Shown here piece by piece: positions 1 through 8,976 of a stretch of DNA of 56,598 nucleotides (position 1 is the stretch's first letter; each line of letters begins with the position of its first letter). A program made the position numbers and the translations under genes. The notes beneath the pieces were generated by a model. It was given only the letters and a program-made list of their open reading frames with translations, searched no databases and was not told the origin of the DNA. Source of the DNA: an uncultured Bacteroidales bacterium (GTDB taxonomy: Bacteria; Bacteroidota; Bacteroidia; Bacteroidales; Bacteroidaceae); the NCBI GenBank assembly GCA_902773055.1, contig CACYCZ010000032.1:1-56598 (forward strand), given 5' to 3'.

Positions 1-82
1 AGATACGATTTCAATTCCAGACTAACTAATAATCAAACTACTATTTGAGAGTAATAAACAAGTATTAACAATAAAACGTCCG

Positions 83-124
83 ACTTTAAAAAGTGGACTC
101 AATTGTGAGTCCACTTTTTAAAGT
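83..124. terminator. Perfect 19-bp hairpin, probable terminator of an upstream gene
   Basis: Positions 83-101 and 106-124 are perfect reverse complements around a 4-base loop (ATTG). The right arm ends in a run of T, as in an intrinsic terminator read rightwards, though no separate T tract follows. A third near-copy of the arm (AAAGTGGGCTCAA, 120-132) lies directly downstream in the forward sense. No gene is visible to the left within the window, so its client is unknown. Confidence 0.45.
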
Positions 125-290
125 GGGCTCAACAATACTGATGCAGCATACATTGCCAACTTTCACGCCAGTCAGGACGGTCGGCAGCGTCACCACCGAC
201 ATCAGACCTGTGGCAATATAAAAGCGGAGAAACGGAAAAATGTGAAAGAAAACCCGAAATTGGTGTAACACCGGTTTCGGATTTTCTTTA
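125..290. other. Non-coding stretch with a second imperfect hairpin
   Basis: I see no convincing gene between the first hairpin and the promoter at 291. Short open frames here have no recognisable family features. Positions 248-266 and 268-286 form an imperfect inverted repeat (about 16 of 19 paired) followed by TTTA, which could be a second terminator or a 5' structural element just ahead of the next promoter. Confidence 0.35.
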
Positions 291-298
291 TAGCTTTG
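291..298 (+). promoter_or_regulatory. Bacteroidota -7 box TAGCTTTG
   Basis: Exact match to the TAnnTTTG box. It lies 30 bases upstream of the ATG at 329, giving a predicted transcript start near 303 and a leader of about 25 bases. No clear -33 element is seen. Confidence 0.5.
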
Positions 299-328
299 TC
301 ACTGAAAACAATTAACATCATACAAACA

Positions 329-1006
329 ATGAAACAAGCCATTCTATCCTTCGCCCTGCTTCTGACGTTGGCAGGCTGCGACAACGGGAAATCAAACCAA
401 AGTAATGAGAATATGAATATGAACACTACAAAAGCAAAAGAGGTGGCTGGACGGAAGAACTTCGGTGCCGACCACGCACTGGTGACTACACCACAGCCCT
501 GCGTGATGATCGCCACATGGGACAAAGACCACAACCCCGACGTGATGATGGCGGCATGGGCCGGACAACTGGACTATAAGCAGATAGTCATAAGTCTGTC
601 CAAACATAAGACGACAGATAATCTGGAGCTGACAGGTGCCTTCACCGTCAGTTTTGCCGACGAGCGCACAGTAGCCGAGTCCGACTATTTCGGACTGGTG
701 AGCGGTAACAAGGTGCCCGACAAGGTGGCTCGCGCAGGATTCACAACAACGCCGAGTCCCAACGTCGATGCACCCATCATCAACGAGTATCCGCTCACGC
801 TGGAATGCCGTGTAATAAGTTTCAAGGACGGCATGCTCATCGGTGAAATAGTGAACCAGAGTGCCGACGAGAGCATCCTCACCGACGGCAAGGTGGATCT
901 GGCCAAACTCAAGCCCATCGTCTTTGATGCCGCCGGAATGTGCTACCGTGCCGTAGGCGACAGCGTAGGTCAGGCCTGGGGTTCTGGCAAGACTCTGATT
1001 AAGTGA
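329..1006 (+). CDS. Exported flavin-reductase-like lipoprotein
   Basis: The start at 329 is chosen because it gives a clean lipoprotein signal: MKQ, a hydrophobic stretch, then the lipobox LAGC, with the lipidated Cys near residue 18. An in-frame ATG at 296 would lie inside the promoter region. After an Asn/Lys-rich linker the body (roughly residues 45-220) resembles the flavin reductase-like / flavoredoxin FMN-binding split-barrel family: an early VTTPQPCVMIATW segment, then MMAAWAG, a SLSKHKTT segment and a long FTVSF strand region. Family members bind FMN and move electrons between NAD(P)H, flavin or iron-sulfur partners, usually in the cytosol. Export as a lipoprotein is therefore unusual. 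The gene stands alone, convergent with the AraC gene. Family assignment is fairly firm; substrate and partner are unknown. Confidence 0.75.
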   Translation: MKQAILSFALLLTLAGCDNGKSNQSNENMNMNTTKAKEVAGRKNFGADHALVTTPQPCVMIATWDKDHNPDVMMAAWAGQLDYKQIVISLSKHKTTDNLELTGAFTVSFADERTVAESDYFGLVSGNKVPDKVARAGFTTTPSPNVDAPIINEYPLTLECRVISFKDGMLIGEIVNQSADESILTDGKVDLAKLKPIVFDAAGMCYRAVGDSVGQAWGSGKTLIK

Positions 1007-1080
1007 GTGGAGAGCAGAGTTCACTTTGACTCAGGCAAGCAATCTCTGGAACGTCAATAAGACTCTGGAAACAATATATC

Positions 1081-1113
1081 AGGAGGCCGATAAACCGGAC
1101 CAACCGGCCTCCT
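1081..1113. terminator. GC-rich hairpin between convergent genes
   Basis: AGGAGGCCG (1081-1089) pairs perfectly with CGGCCTCCT (1105-1113). It sits between the convergent flavin-reductase and AraC genes and overlaps the AraC stop codon. There is no strong T tract, so termination is inferred from position and stem. Confidence 0.4.
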
Positions 1114-1981
1114 ATCTTCCCTTGCGATACTGTTGGGGAGAAATACCAACATGACGGCGGAAGAATGTTCCGAAATGAGATGCATTGGCAAAGCCTAAGC
1201 GTATGGCCGTTTGCTTCACCGTAATCCCAGGAGTATGTAACAACTGTTTGGCATCGTTGACAATAGCCTCATTAATGAGTGCACTTGCTGATTTCCCGGT
1301 AATACTATGACAGATTGAAGAAAAATATTTAGGAGATATATTGAGCTTGACTGCATAGTCCTTCACCATACGCATATTATATTGCGGCGACTTTAGCAAA
1401 TTTATAAACTGCCGGAATATCTGGTTAGCCGAAGTATAGTTATTGTCTTGGACAGAGATATCATGGGAAGACAATATGTCTGAAAATGTATATATCATTG
1501 ACGACATCAGTGCCGAGACCGAAGAGGACTTAAAGGGTGTTTCGGGTGCCTTGTATTTATGGCTCAGCATGACGAAATACTGCAACACGATCTCAATTTC
1601 CTTATCCGTCAGATGGATAACTTCAGACTGCAAGCCAAGCATATGGACAGAAAAATCAAGATTGGTCATCTGTATCATCTGCTCTACGAAGGTTGATGTA
1701 ACAAAAATGGCCCTGACCTCCAAGTCCATACTCATCATAATATTGTTGATAATGCTACGGGGAGAGCAGAGGAAAAGGTCATGCGGGGAAAAATCGAATA
1801 CCTTGTCATACATCTTTATCTGGGCATGACCGCGCAAGATCAACACCAGGAGATGCCCTTCAAGCAGAACAGCATCACTGATATCCTTTACCACACTTAA
1901 ATCATCAAGCAGAGCAATGTTGTCATCACGATAGACAACGGGAATTTCCATCCCGCTATTATAGATTTCTATTTTCTTCAT
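1112..1981 (-). CDS. AraC/XylS-family transcriptional regulator
   Basis: A 289-residue protein with the usual AraC layout. An N-terminal cupin-like sensing domain (about 1-170) is followed by two helix-turn-helix motifs in the last 100 residues. The first recognition region runs through VKDYAVKLNISPKYFS. The second carries the signature TVKQTAIRLGFANASHFGTFFRRHVGISP with the closing PQQYR. It is divergent from the RND efflux operon starting at 2164, so regulation of that pump, and of itself, is the natural inference; the inducer is unknown. A TAATTTTG box (1986-1993) ends only four bases before this ATG, so either the message is leaderless or translation begins at Met11 (1951). Confidence 0.9.
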   Translation of the reverse strand: MKKIEIYNSGMEIPVVYRDDNIALLDDLSVVKDISDAVLLEGHLLVLILRGHAQIKMYDKVFDFSPHDLFLCSPRSIINNIMMSMDLEVRAIFVTSTFVEQMIQMTNLDFSVHMLGLQSEVIHLTDKEIEIVLQYFVMLSHKYKAPETPFKSSSVSALMSSMIYTFSDILSSHDISVQDNNYTSANQIFRQFINLLKSPQYNMRMVKDYAVKLNISPKYFSSICHSITGKSASALINEAIVNDAKQLLHTPGITVKQTAIRLGFANASHFGTFFRRHVGISPQQYRKGR

Positions 1982-1985
1982 ACCG

Positions 1986-1993
1986 CAAAATTA
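1986..1993 (-). promoter_or_regulatory. -7 box TAATTTTG for the AraC gene
   Basis: On the minus strand the box matches TAnnTTTG and ends four bases from the annotated start codon, which places transcription start essentially on the ATG. Confidence 0.4.
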
Positions 1994-2048
1994 GCAAAAA
2001 AGCAACTGAAAAATCAAACGGAAACACTTTCAATTTACCTTAATTATT

Positions 2049-2068
2049 GTTTGATATTTCCTTAAACA
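2049..2068. promoter_or_regulatory. Possible operator: TGTTT-N10-AAACA
   Basis: TGTTT (2049-2053) and AAACA (2064-2068) form a short inverted repeat in the divergent AraC/RND promoter region. Position suggests a regulator site. The arms are only five bases and AT-rich, so this is weak. Confidence 0.2.
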
Positions 2069-2135
2069 ACAATATCCAAGTAAAATAGAACATTATTTTC
2101 TCCGTTTAAGAGCACAAACTATGTCATATGTGTCC

Positions 2136-2143
2136 TAATTTTG
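2136..2143 (+). promoter_or_regulatory. -7 box TAATTTTG for the RND operon
   Basis: Exact TAnnTTTG match 20 bases upstream of the adaptor ATG at 2164, giving a leader of roughly 15 bases. Confidence 0.5.
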
Positions 2144-2163
2144 CATAATAAAACTGAAGTCCC

Positions 2164-3195
2164 ATGGGATATATAAAGAACACAGTCATCATAATGGGCA
2201 TCTGCGGACTATTTGCAGGATGCAAAGGAAAGAAAGAACAACCAAAGGAAAAATTAAAGGTTACGACCGAAGAAGTAAGATTTTCCAACCTGTCAGGACA
2301 GAAAGAATATGTAGGCAAAGTTGAAGAAGCATCAAGCACGGCTGTCAGTTTTACCGGCACAGGTGCTATCAAGCGTATCTATATAACAGAAGGCCAGCAC
2401 GTCACTAAGGGACAGCTCATTGCCGAACTGGACAAGACACAGGCACAAAACCTGCTCGCTACCGCCCAGGCACAACTGAGGCAGGCCAACGATGCATATG
2501 CCAGAATGAAGCAGCTACACGACAGCAACAGTCTGCCCGAAATAAAATGGGTGGAGATACAAAGCCAGGTTGACCAGGCAACATCGCAAATGGAACTGGC
2601 CAAAAAGAATCTCGCAGACTGCGAACTCAAAGCGCCTGTAAACGGCATCATCGGCACCAAGCATATGAACAGCGGTGAAACCGCATTACCCAGCGAACCG
2701 GTCTGCAATATCTTAGACATCAGCACGATAAAGATATGTATCAACATTCCCGAAAAAGAAATTGCCGGCATCACTCCCAACACGCCTTCTGAAATAGAAG
2801 TCGAAGCTATCAACGAACATTTCAACGGAGGGCACATAGAGAAAGGTATTCAGGCCGACATGATGACACACACTTACGACATCAGGATTCATGTAGCAAA
2901 CAAAGGCGAGAAACTTCTGCCTGGCATGGTGTGCAAGGTGACACTCCATACAGGAAACGAAGGCCACGAGAAAGGCAATCAGGTAATAACCGTGCCCATA
3001 CGCAGTATCCAACGCAGTGCAGACAACAGACTGTTTGTATGGCTCATGCAGGACGGCAAGGCCCACAGGCAGTATGTCATGACAGGAGAAACCGTCGGCA
3101 ACAGAATAGAAATTGTTTCGGGATTAAAGGAAAACGACCGGCTCATCATCAGTGGATACCAGAAAGTAAGTGAAGGAACGGAGGTCGTATCATGA
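2164..3195 (+). CDS. RND efflux periplasmic adaptor lipoprotein (MFP/HlyD family)
   Basis: The first gene of a tripartite efflux operon. The N-terminus is a lipoprotein signal with lipobox LFAGC (Cys near residue 20), so the adaptor is anchored in the inner-membrane leaflet. A lipoyl-like half-motif follows (AVSFTGTGAIKRIYITEG, near residue 60), then a coiled-coil hairpin rich in Ala/Gln (about 95-155), the second lipoyl half ending in APVNGIIG, then beta-barrel and membrane-proximal domains. Length 343 residues is normal for AcrA/MexA-like proteins. The stop overlaps the pump start by four bases (ATGA), indicating translational coupling. Substrate cannot be read from the sequence. Confidence 0.92.
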   Translation: MGYIKNTVIIMGICGLFAGCKGKKEQPKEKLKVTTEEVRFSNLSGQKEYVGKVEEASSTAVSFTGTGAIKRIYITEGQHVTKGQLIAELDKTQAQNLLATAQAQLRQANDAYARMKQLHDSNSLPEIKWVEIQSQVDQATSQMELAKKNLADCELKAPVNGIIGTKHMNSGETALPSEPVCNILDISTIKICINIPEKEIAGITPNTPSEIEVEAINEHFNGGHIEKGIQADMMTHTYDIRIHVANKGEKLLPGMVCKVTLHTGNEGHEKGNQVITVPIRSIQRSADNRLFVWLMQDGKAHRQYVMTGETVGNRIEIVSGLKENDRLIISGYQKVSEGTEVVS

Positions 3196-6100
3196 AAGGT
3201 TCCTGGTATGCATGGCCGATAAACAACTACAAGATTACGGCATTCATCGTAGGCCTGCTATTTGTCTTCGGGCTATATGGCATATACATGATGCCCAAGG
3301 ACGAATTCCCCCCCTTTACGATACGTGACGGCGTCGTCATTGCCGTCATGCCTGGTGCATCGGCCGAGGAAATCGAAGAGCAGGTTGCAAGGCCATTGGA
3401 AAGATACATCTTTACATATAAAGAGGTAAATCGTGCCAAGACATATTCAACAAGCCGCAACGGCATGTGCTATATCATGGTTCATTTCAACAATGACCAA
3501 TATGACCTGTCACCGACATGGAGCAAGATAAAGCACGGACTGAACAGCTTCAAGAGCCAACTTCCCAAAGGCGTCCTCGCCCTCATCGTCAAAGACGACT
3601 TCGGAGACACCTCTGCCCTGCTCATCACCGTTGAAAGCAACCAGCGCTCGTATCGCGAGCTTCAGGCCTATAGCGACGAACTGGCCGACAGACTACGCCA
3701 GCTGCCGTCAGTCAGCAATATCCGGCAATATGGCGCAATAAAAGAGCAACTCACACTGACTGTCGACAAAACCCGCCTGGCCACATACGGGATAGGTCAG
3801 GAAGCCCTGATGCAGGCAATCAGCAGCCAAGGTTTCACTACAGCCAGCGGCAGCATAACGTCAAGCCGGCAGAACTTCAACATACATGTTGAAAAGGATG
3901 ACAACAGCGAAAGCGAACTCGGTGACCGCATCATATACTGGGGGCCCGACGGCAAGGTTGTACGCATACGCGACATTGCCACTATAACCCGCGAATATGA
4001 CATGACAGAAGGATACATCGAGTCGAATGGCAAACGCTGTGTATTGCTGTCGCTCGAAATGCTGAAAGGCAACAACATTGTCAAATACGGAGAAGATGTA
4101 GATAAAATATTAGACCAGTTCCGCAGTGACTATCTGCCCGATGATGTCCAGATAAGGCGTATCACAGACCAGCCTGAAGTAGTCAGTATATCCGTACACG
4201 ATTTCCTGCGCGACCTGATGCTGTCAATGGCCATCATCATTCTCGTCATGGTCGTACTCTTCCCGCTTCGCTCCGCCATAGTCGCAGCTATCACAATTCC
4301 ACTGTCAACCTTTATCTCTACCGGAATAATGTATGTCGCCGGTATAGAACTCAACATGATGACACTGGCCAGTCTTATTGTGGTATTGGGAATGATTGTA
4401 GACAATTCCATCGTCGTGATTGACGGATATATGGAGTATCTCAGCAAAGGATATAGCAGAAAAGAGGCCACACTGCAAAGCGTCAGACAATATTTCTGGC
4501 CTATGTTCCTTGCCACAATTTGCATCTGTGCCATATTCTTCCCATTTCTCTTCACGCTAAGCGGTGAAGCCGGTGACGTCATTGGTTTCTTCCCGGTAAC
4601 CATTACCATCAATCTGATTGTAAGTCTTGTAATTGCTGCCTGCGTCATTCCTATTCTAAATGCCGCCGTCATCACAAAAATCAAGCAAAAGCAAGAAGGA
4701 CAGAAAGACATCACAGACTGGGTGCAAATCCTCTACGATAAGTTACTGAACTGGAATTTCAGGCATCCCTGGATAACCATATCTGGAGCTATTATCATCG
4801 TCGTTCTGACGAGTATGATATATCCTCAGCTCAAGATCAGACAATTTCCATATGCAGACCGTAATCAATTCGCAGTAGAGATATATCTGCCCGAAGGCAG
4901 CGGCATTGGTGAGACACAAAGTATTGCCGACTCCCTTTGCAACATTCTGAAAGCAGACCAGCGCATCACAGGATTGACAAGTTTCATCGGTTGCTCCTCA
5001 CCTCGATTCCACACCTCCTATGCGCCCATCATGGCCGGAAAGAACTTTGCCCAAATCATTGTCAATACAACAGACATTCCCGCTACGCTGGAGGTCCTGA
5101 ACGAATATGCACCAAAATATTCAAATTTCTGGCCTCAAGCATATGTACGCTTCAAGCAAATGGATTATATGCCTGCATCCACCTATGAATACCGCTTCTA
5201 CGGCAACAATATGGATTCCATTCAAACTGCCGCAGAAACCCTGATGGAAGAAATGCGGAAAATGCCTGAACTGGAATGGGTACATACAGACTATGACCAG
5301 CCGAGTGCAACAGTAAGCGTAAAATTAGACCCTGTCAGCAGTAGTCAATTAGGTATCAGCAGAAGTTTCGCTGAATTGCAACTCATGATGCAGACAAGCA
5401 AACTGACTACAGGATCTATCTGGGAAACCAGTTTCATTGACGAAAAGAGCAAAACCTATGAGGTTCCTATCGTCCTCAAAGATATAACTTCTGACGATGC
5501 AGAAATAGGCAATATTGATAACACCTATATTACCTCCATCTACGGGAAAAGCATACCGTTGAGACAAATTGCCCAGATAACTCCCACGTGGAATGAGACT
5601 CAGATAATTCACCGCAACGGAGAACGATGCATATCGGTCACTGCCGAAGGAAAGCGCGAAGTATATGCCCTACCAGTCCAGAACCACATCATAGACTTTA
5701 TCAACAGTATGGATTTGCCTCAAGGAGTCCGGGCGGAAATAGGTGGCGAAACAGAAAAAAACAATGAAATAATGCCCGAAATTGTATCAGGACTGCTTAT
5801 CGCACTCATCATTATCTTTTTCTTCCTGCTATTCAACTTCCGGAAATTCAGTATTGCGGCCATCTGCATCATCGCTATAAGCCTGAGCATACCAGGCTCC
5901 ATGATAGGTTTAATTATTGCAAACAAAACATTGGGAATGACATCTTTATTTGGCTTTATCACATTGATGGGAATGATCATGAGAAACGAAATACTCATCT
6001 TTGAACACGCCAACAACAAAGTGGCAGAAGGGGCAAGTGCCAAGGATGCTGCCTATGATGCCGGACGTCGCCGCATGGTGCCAATTTTTCTGACGACAGC

Positions 6101-6263
6101 AACAACTGCCGTAGGCGTAGTTCCCATGATAATTGAAGGCAATTCCTTCTGGATGCCCGTGGGGGTAACAATCTTTGCCGGAGGAATCGGAATGCTTATC
6201 CTGATCACAACTGTCATGCCTGTTGTATATTGGAAACTCTATAACAAAAAATCATCTAAATGA
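3192..6263 (+). CDS. RND inner-membrane efflux pump (AcrB-like)
   Basis: 1023 residues, the full length of an RND transporter. One transmembrane helix near residues 12-32 is followed by a large periplasmic loop with FPPFTIRDGVVIAVMPGASAE, as in family members. A bundle of helices (about 335-490), a second periplasmic loop, and a last helix bundle (about 845-1015) complete the pseudo-duplicated fold. The fourth helix has VDNSIVVID with Asp404-Asn405 where AcrB and the second pump in this window have two aspartates, so proton relay may use one acidic residue here. It probably exports amphiphilic compounds rather than metals, judged by overall character and lack of His-rich partners. Coupled by ATGA overlaps to both neighbours. 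Confidence 0.92.
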   Translation: MKGSWYAWPINNYKITAFIVGLLFVFGLYGIYMMPKDEFPPFTIRDGVVIAVMPGASAEEIEEQVARPLERYIFTYKEVNRAKTYSTSRNGMCYIMVHFNNDQYDLSPTWSKIKHGLNSFKSQLPKGVLALIVKDDFGDTSALLITVESNQRSYRELQAYSDELADRLRQLPSVSNIRQYGAIKEQLTLTVDKTRLATYGIGQEALMQAISSQGFTTASGSITSSRQNFNIHVEKDDNSESELGDRIIYWGPDGKVVRIRDIATITREYDMTEGYIESNGKRCVLLSLEMLKGNNIVKYGEDVDKILDQFRSDYLPDDVQIRRITDQPEVVSISVHDFLRDLMLSMAIIILVMVVLFPLRSAIVAAITIPLSTFISTGIMYVAGIELNMMTLASLIVVLGMIVDNSIVVIDGYMEYLSKGYSRKEATLQSVRQYFWPMFLATICICAIFFPFLFTLSGEAGDVIGFFPVTITINLIVSLVIAACVIPILNAAVITKIKQKQEGQKDITDWVQILYDKLLNWNFRHPWITISGAIIIVVLTSMIYPQLKIRQFPYADRNQFAVEIYLPEGSGIGETQSIADSLCNILKADQRITGLTSFIGCSSPRFHTSYAPIMAGKNFAQIIVNTTDIPATLEVLNEYAPKYSNFWPQAYVRFKQMDYMPASTYEYRFYGNNMDSIQTAAETLMEEMRKMPELEWVHTDYDQPSATVSVKLDPVSSSQLGISRSFAELQLMMQTSKLTTGSIWETSFIDEKSKTYEVPIVLKDITSDDAEIGNIDNTYITSIYGKSIPLRQIAQITPTWNETQIIHRNGERCISVTAEGKREVYALPVQNHIIDFINSMDLPQGVRAEIGGETEKNNEIMPEIVSGLLIALIIIFFFLLFNFRKFSIAAICIIAISLSIPGSMIGLIIANKTLGMTSLFGFITLMGMIMRNEILIFEHANNKVAEGASAKDAAYDAGRRRMVPIFLTTATTAVGVVPMIIEGNSFWMPVGVTIFAGGIGMLILITTVMPVVYWKLYNKKSSK

Positions 6264-7600
6264 AAAAGATAATCTTTCTACTGTGTTCACTCTTTATAAG
6301 TCATATCAATGCACAAGTAATTATGACACTCCAGCAATGCCTGGATGCAGCCAAGACACACAATCGTCAACTGCAAAACATGGCACTTAGCATCACCAGT
6401 GCAACAGAACAGAAAAAGGAAACATATACCAAATACTTCCCAAAAATTTCTGCCAACATCACAGCCTTCCAAGCCTTTGATAAAATAATCAAGGGAGATG
6501 GAACCTACCCTCCCGAAATTGCAGCCATCAGCAGCAATTTGGCACCATTGGCAGGGCAGCCATATTCGTATAAAGAATTGTCGCGCGGATACAATGCTAC
6601 AATATCCGTCACACAACCTATCTATGCAGGAGGAAAAATCACAGCGGCCAACCAACTCGCGCAAATACAAAGAGATGTCTGCATCCTGCAACATAGCCTC
6701 ACAGAAAAAGATGTCTTGCAAAAAATTACAGAAAACTATTGGAAGATAGTTACTATCAAATACAAGCTCAACACACTTGACATTGCAGAAAAACAGGTTG
6801 CTGCTTTCTATCAGCAGGTTGAACAATATGTCAAGGCTGGCGTAACAACCAGGAATGATCTTCTGAAAGTATGTTTAAGGCAGCAAGAACTGGCAAGCAA
6901 CCGCCTCAAACTAAACAATGCAGAATCAGTCTTGAAACTATTATTAGCACAACAAATAGGCATATTTGATCAAGAAATAGATGTCGATACAACCCTATTG
7001 CAGGAAAAAGATCCACAAAGCATTTATTTACCGGCAGAACAGGCCGTCGGCAAGAGAGAAGAATTAAATCTTGCAATGAAAAGTATCGATGCGCAAAGAC
7101 AGAAACTCAAACTGGAACGCAGCAAAAATCTCCCAACTGTTGCCGCAGGAGCCATGGGTTACCATGTCGACTTGGGCGGTGTGTCTACAAGAGTCAGCCA
7201 TCTTGCAAATACCTCTATCACGAATGGCTTGGTATTTGGAACCGTAAACATTCCACTTTCATCTTGGTGGGGAGGAGGACACGCTATCAAACGGATGAAA
7301 GTTCAATTGCAGCAGAGTCAAAATGATGCAATGGATGCACGAGAAAAATTAGCTGTAGACATTGCTGCTGCATGGAATAACCTAACAGAAAGCTACAGCC
7401 AAATAGGACTTGCACGCACAAGTGTTGAACAAGCCTGCGAAAACCTACGCATTGAAACCGATCGCTATAAAGCAGGCACAGAAACTTTGACAGACCTCCT
7501 CACTGCTGAAGCACTCCACCGACAGGCTCAAAATAATCTGGCAGAGGCATTGGCAACTTATCAGATTCGGCAGGCTGACTACATGAGAAAAATCAAATAA
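6260..7600 (+). CDS. Outer-membrane efflux channel (TolC family)
   Basis: 446 residues with a signal peptide (MKK, hydrophobic core, cleavage after INA) and no lipobox. Two tandem coiled-coil/beta-strand halves typical of TolC channels are visible. The first begins with LQQCLDAAKTHNRQL and the second with a comparable helical stretch containing MDAREKLAVDIAAAWNNLTES, ending TDLLTAEALHRQAQNNL. It completes the adaptor-pump-channel operon and overlaps the pump gene by four bases. The next gene starts 83 bases later without an obvious strong terminator. Confidence 0.92.
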   Translation: MKKIIFLLCSLFISHINAQVIMTLQQCLDAAKTHNRQLQNMALSITSATEQKKETYTKYFPKISANITAFQAFDKIIKGDGTYPPEIAAISSNLAPLAGQPYSYKELSRGYNATISVTQPIYAGGKITAANQLAQIQRDVCILQHSLTEKDVLQKITENYWKIVTIKYKLNTLDIAEKQVAAFYQQVEQYVKAGVTTRNDLLKVCLRQQELASNRLKLNNAESVLKLLLAQQIGIFDQEIDVDTTLLQEKDPQSIYLPAEQAVGKREELNLAMKSIDAQRQKLKLERSKNLPTVAAGAMGYHVDLGGVSTRVSHLANTSITNGLVFGTVNIPLSSWWGGGHAIKRMKVQLQQSQNDAMDAREKLAVDIAAAWNNLTESYSQIGLARTSVEQACENLRIETDRYKAGTETLTDLLTAEALHRQAQNNLAEALATYQIRQADYMRKIK

Positions 7601-7683
7601 CACACTTCCTCTATGTTTTCTTAGAATGAAACTATTTTGGTATAAAATTTGCAACTCACTTCATTAGCATAAAAACATACATT

Positions 7684-8889
7684 ATGAATAAAAATAACAT
7701 ACCTGTCCTTTTGCTCACAGGCTATCTTGGCAGCGGCAAAACAACTTTACTGAACAGAATCCTCACGAATAGAAAAGGTATTAAATTCGCTGTTATCGTT
7801 AACGACATCGGCGAAGTCAACATTGATGCACAACTTATCCAGCAAGGTGGTATTGTAGGGCAAAAAGATGACAGCCTGGTTGCCTTACAGAACGGCTGCA
7901 TATGCTGTACGCTTAAAATGGATTTAGTAGAGCAACTTCACGATATTATCTCAATGCAGCGTTTCGACTATATCGTCATTGAAGCCAGTGGTATATGTGA
8001 ACCTGCTCCAATAGCCCAAACCATCTGCTCAATTCCCTCAATGGATAGAGAATACACAAAAGACGGCATACCCGTTTTGGACTGCATTGTCACGGTTGTC
8101 GATGCCCTTCGCATGCGTGACGAATTTGGTTCCGCAAAAGACCTGACCAAAGAAAATATTGGTGACGAGGATATTGAAAACTTAATCATACAACAACTGG
8201 AATTCTGCAATATTGTTCTCTTAAACAAAGCTGCAGAAGTAAAACCCCAAGAGCTGAAACAAATCAAAGAAGTCATCAAGGGCTTGCAACCCAAGGCAGA
8301 AATCATCGAATGTAACTACGGAGATGTCGACTTGGACAAAATTATCAGTACAAGGATGTTTGATTTTGAAAAAGTAGCGACTTCAGCAACATGGATTGAC
8401 GAGATTGAACATCATCATCATGAACATGAAGAGGAAGAAGACGACAATCACCATGACGAGCACCACGGCACCCATGAGCATCATCACCATGACGGTGGCG
8501 AAGTTGAAGAATACGGTATTGGAACCTATGTCTATTATCGTCGAGAGCCGATGGACCTCGTTAACTTTGACCAATTTGTTGCACGCTTATGGCCTAAAAA
8601 TATCATAAGGGCTAAAGGTATATGTTACTTCAAGGATGAATACGACATGTGCTATATCTTTGAACAGGCTGGCAGGCAGATGACCCTGAAGAAAGCAGGG
8701 CTATGGTATGCAACAATGCCCAAGGATGAATTAGAAGAACTATTAGAAAGGGACCCCGGTGTAAAACAAGACTGGGATCCACAATACGGCGATCGCATGC
8801 AGAAAATTGTTTTCATTGGTCAAAATTTGGACAAAAAAGCTATATGCAAGGCTCTGGACGCATGTCTTTACAATAAGTCAAACGATTAA
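7684..8889 (+). CDS. CobW/COG0523-family metal-chaperone GTPase, His-rich
   Basis: A G3E GTPase of 401 residues. Walker A is GSGKTT at residues 16-21. The family metal-binding motif CxCC is Cys72-Ile-Cys74-Cys75. The guanine motif LNKAAEV lies near residue 182. A low-complexity segment at about 243-270 contains many histidines mixed with Asp/Glu, a likely metal buffer between the GTPase and the C-terminal CobW_C domain. Family members deliver zinc, cobalt or other divalent metals to client enzymes, often under metal limitation. The nearby Cus-like efflux genes fit a shared metal theme, but the metal itself is inference. Upstream, only imperfect -7 boxes are seen (one has a three-base spacer, 7643-7651). 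Confidence 0.9.
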   Translation: MNKNNIPVLLLTGYLGSGKTTLLNRILTNRKGIKFAVIVNDIGEVNIDAQLIQQGGIVGQKDDSLVALQNGCICCTLKMDLVEQLHDIISMQRFDYIVIEASGICEPAPIAQTICSIPSMDREYTKDGIPVLDCIVTVVDALRMRDEFGSAKDLTKENIGDEDIENLIIQQLEFCNIVLLNKAAEVKPQELKQIKEVIKGLQPKAEIIECNYGDVDLDKIISTRMFDFEKVATSATWIDEIEHHHHEHEEEEDDNHHDEHHGTHEHHHHDGGEVEEYGIGTYVYYRREPMDLVNFDQFVARLWPKNIIRAKGICYFKDEYDMCYIFEQAGRQMTLKKAGLWYATMPKDELEELLERDPGVKQDWDPQYGDRMQKIVFIGQNLDKKAICKALDACLYNKSND

Positions 8890-8936
8890 TCCATAAAAAC
8901 AAGATCGACTTTCTTTCCCTATATAGTGTTTTTCAC

Positions 8937-8944
8937 TACCTTTG
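8937..8944 (+). promoter_or_regulatory. -7 box TACCTTTG
   Basis: Exact TAnnTTTG match 32 bases upstream of the ATG at 8977, giving the glycosyltransferase-like gene its own promoter. Confidence 0.5.
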
Positions 8945-8976
8945 TATAAAAAGATTGCCATTCAAACACACAAACA

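Noticed and set aside
392-1024. Minus-strand frame of 210 codons
   Set aside because: Antisense to the flavin-reductase-like gene; no signal or domain and high Cys/His content.
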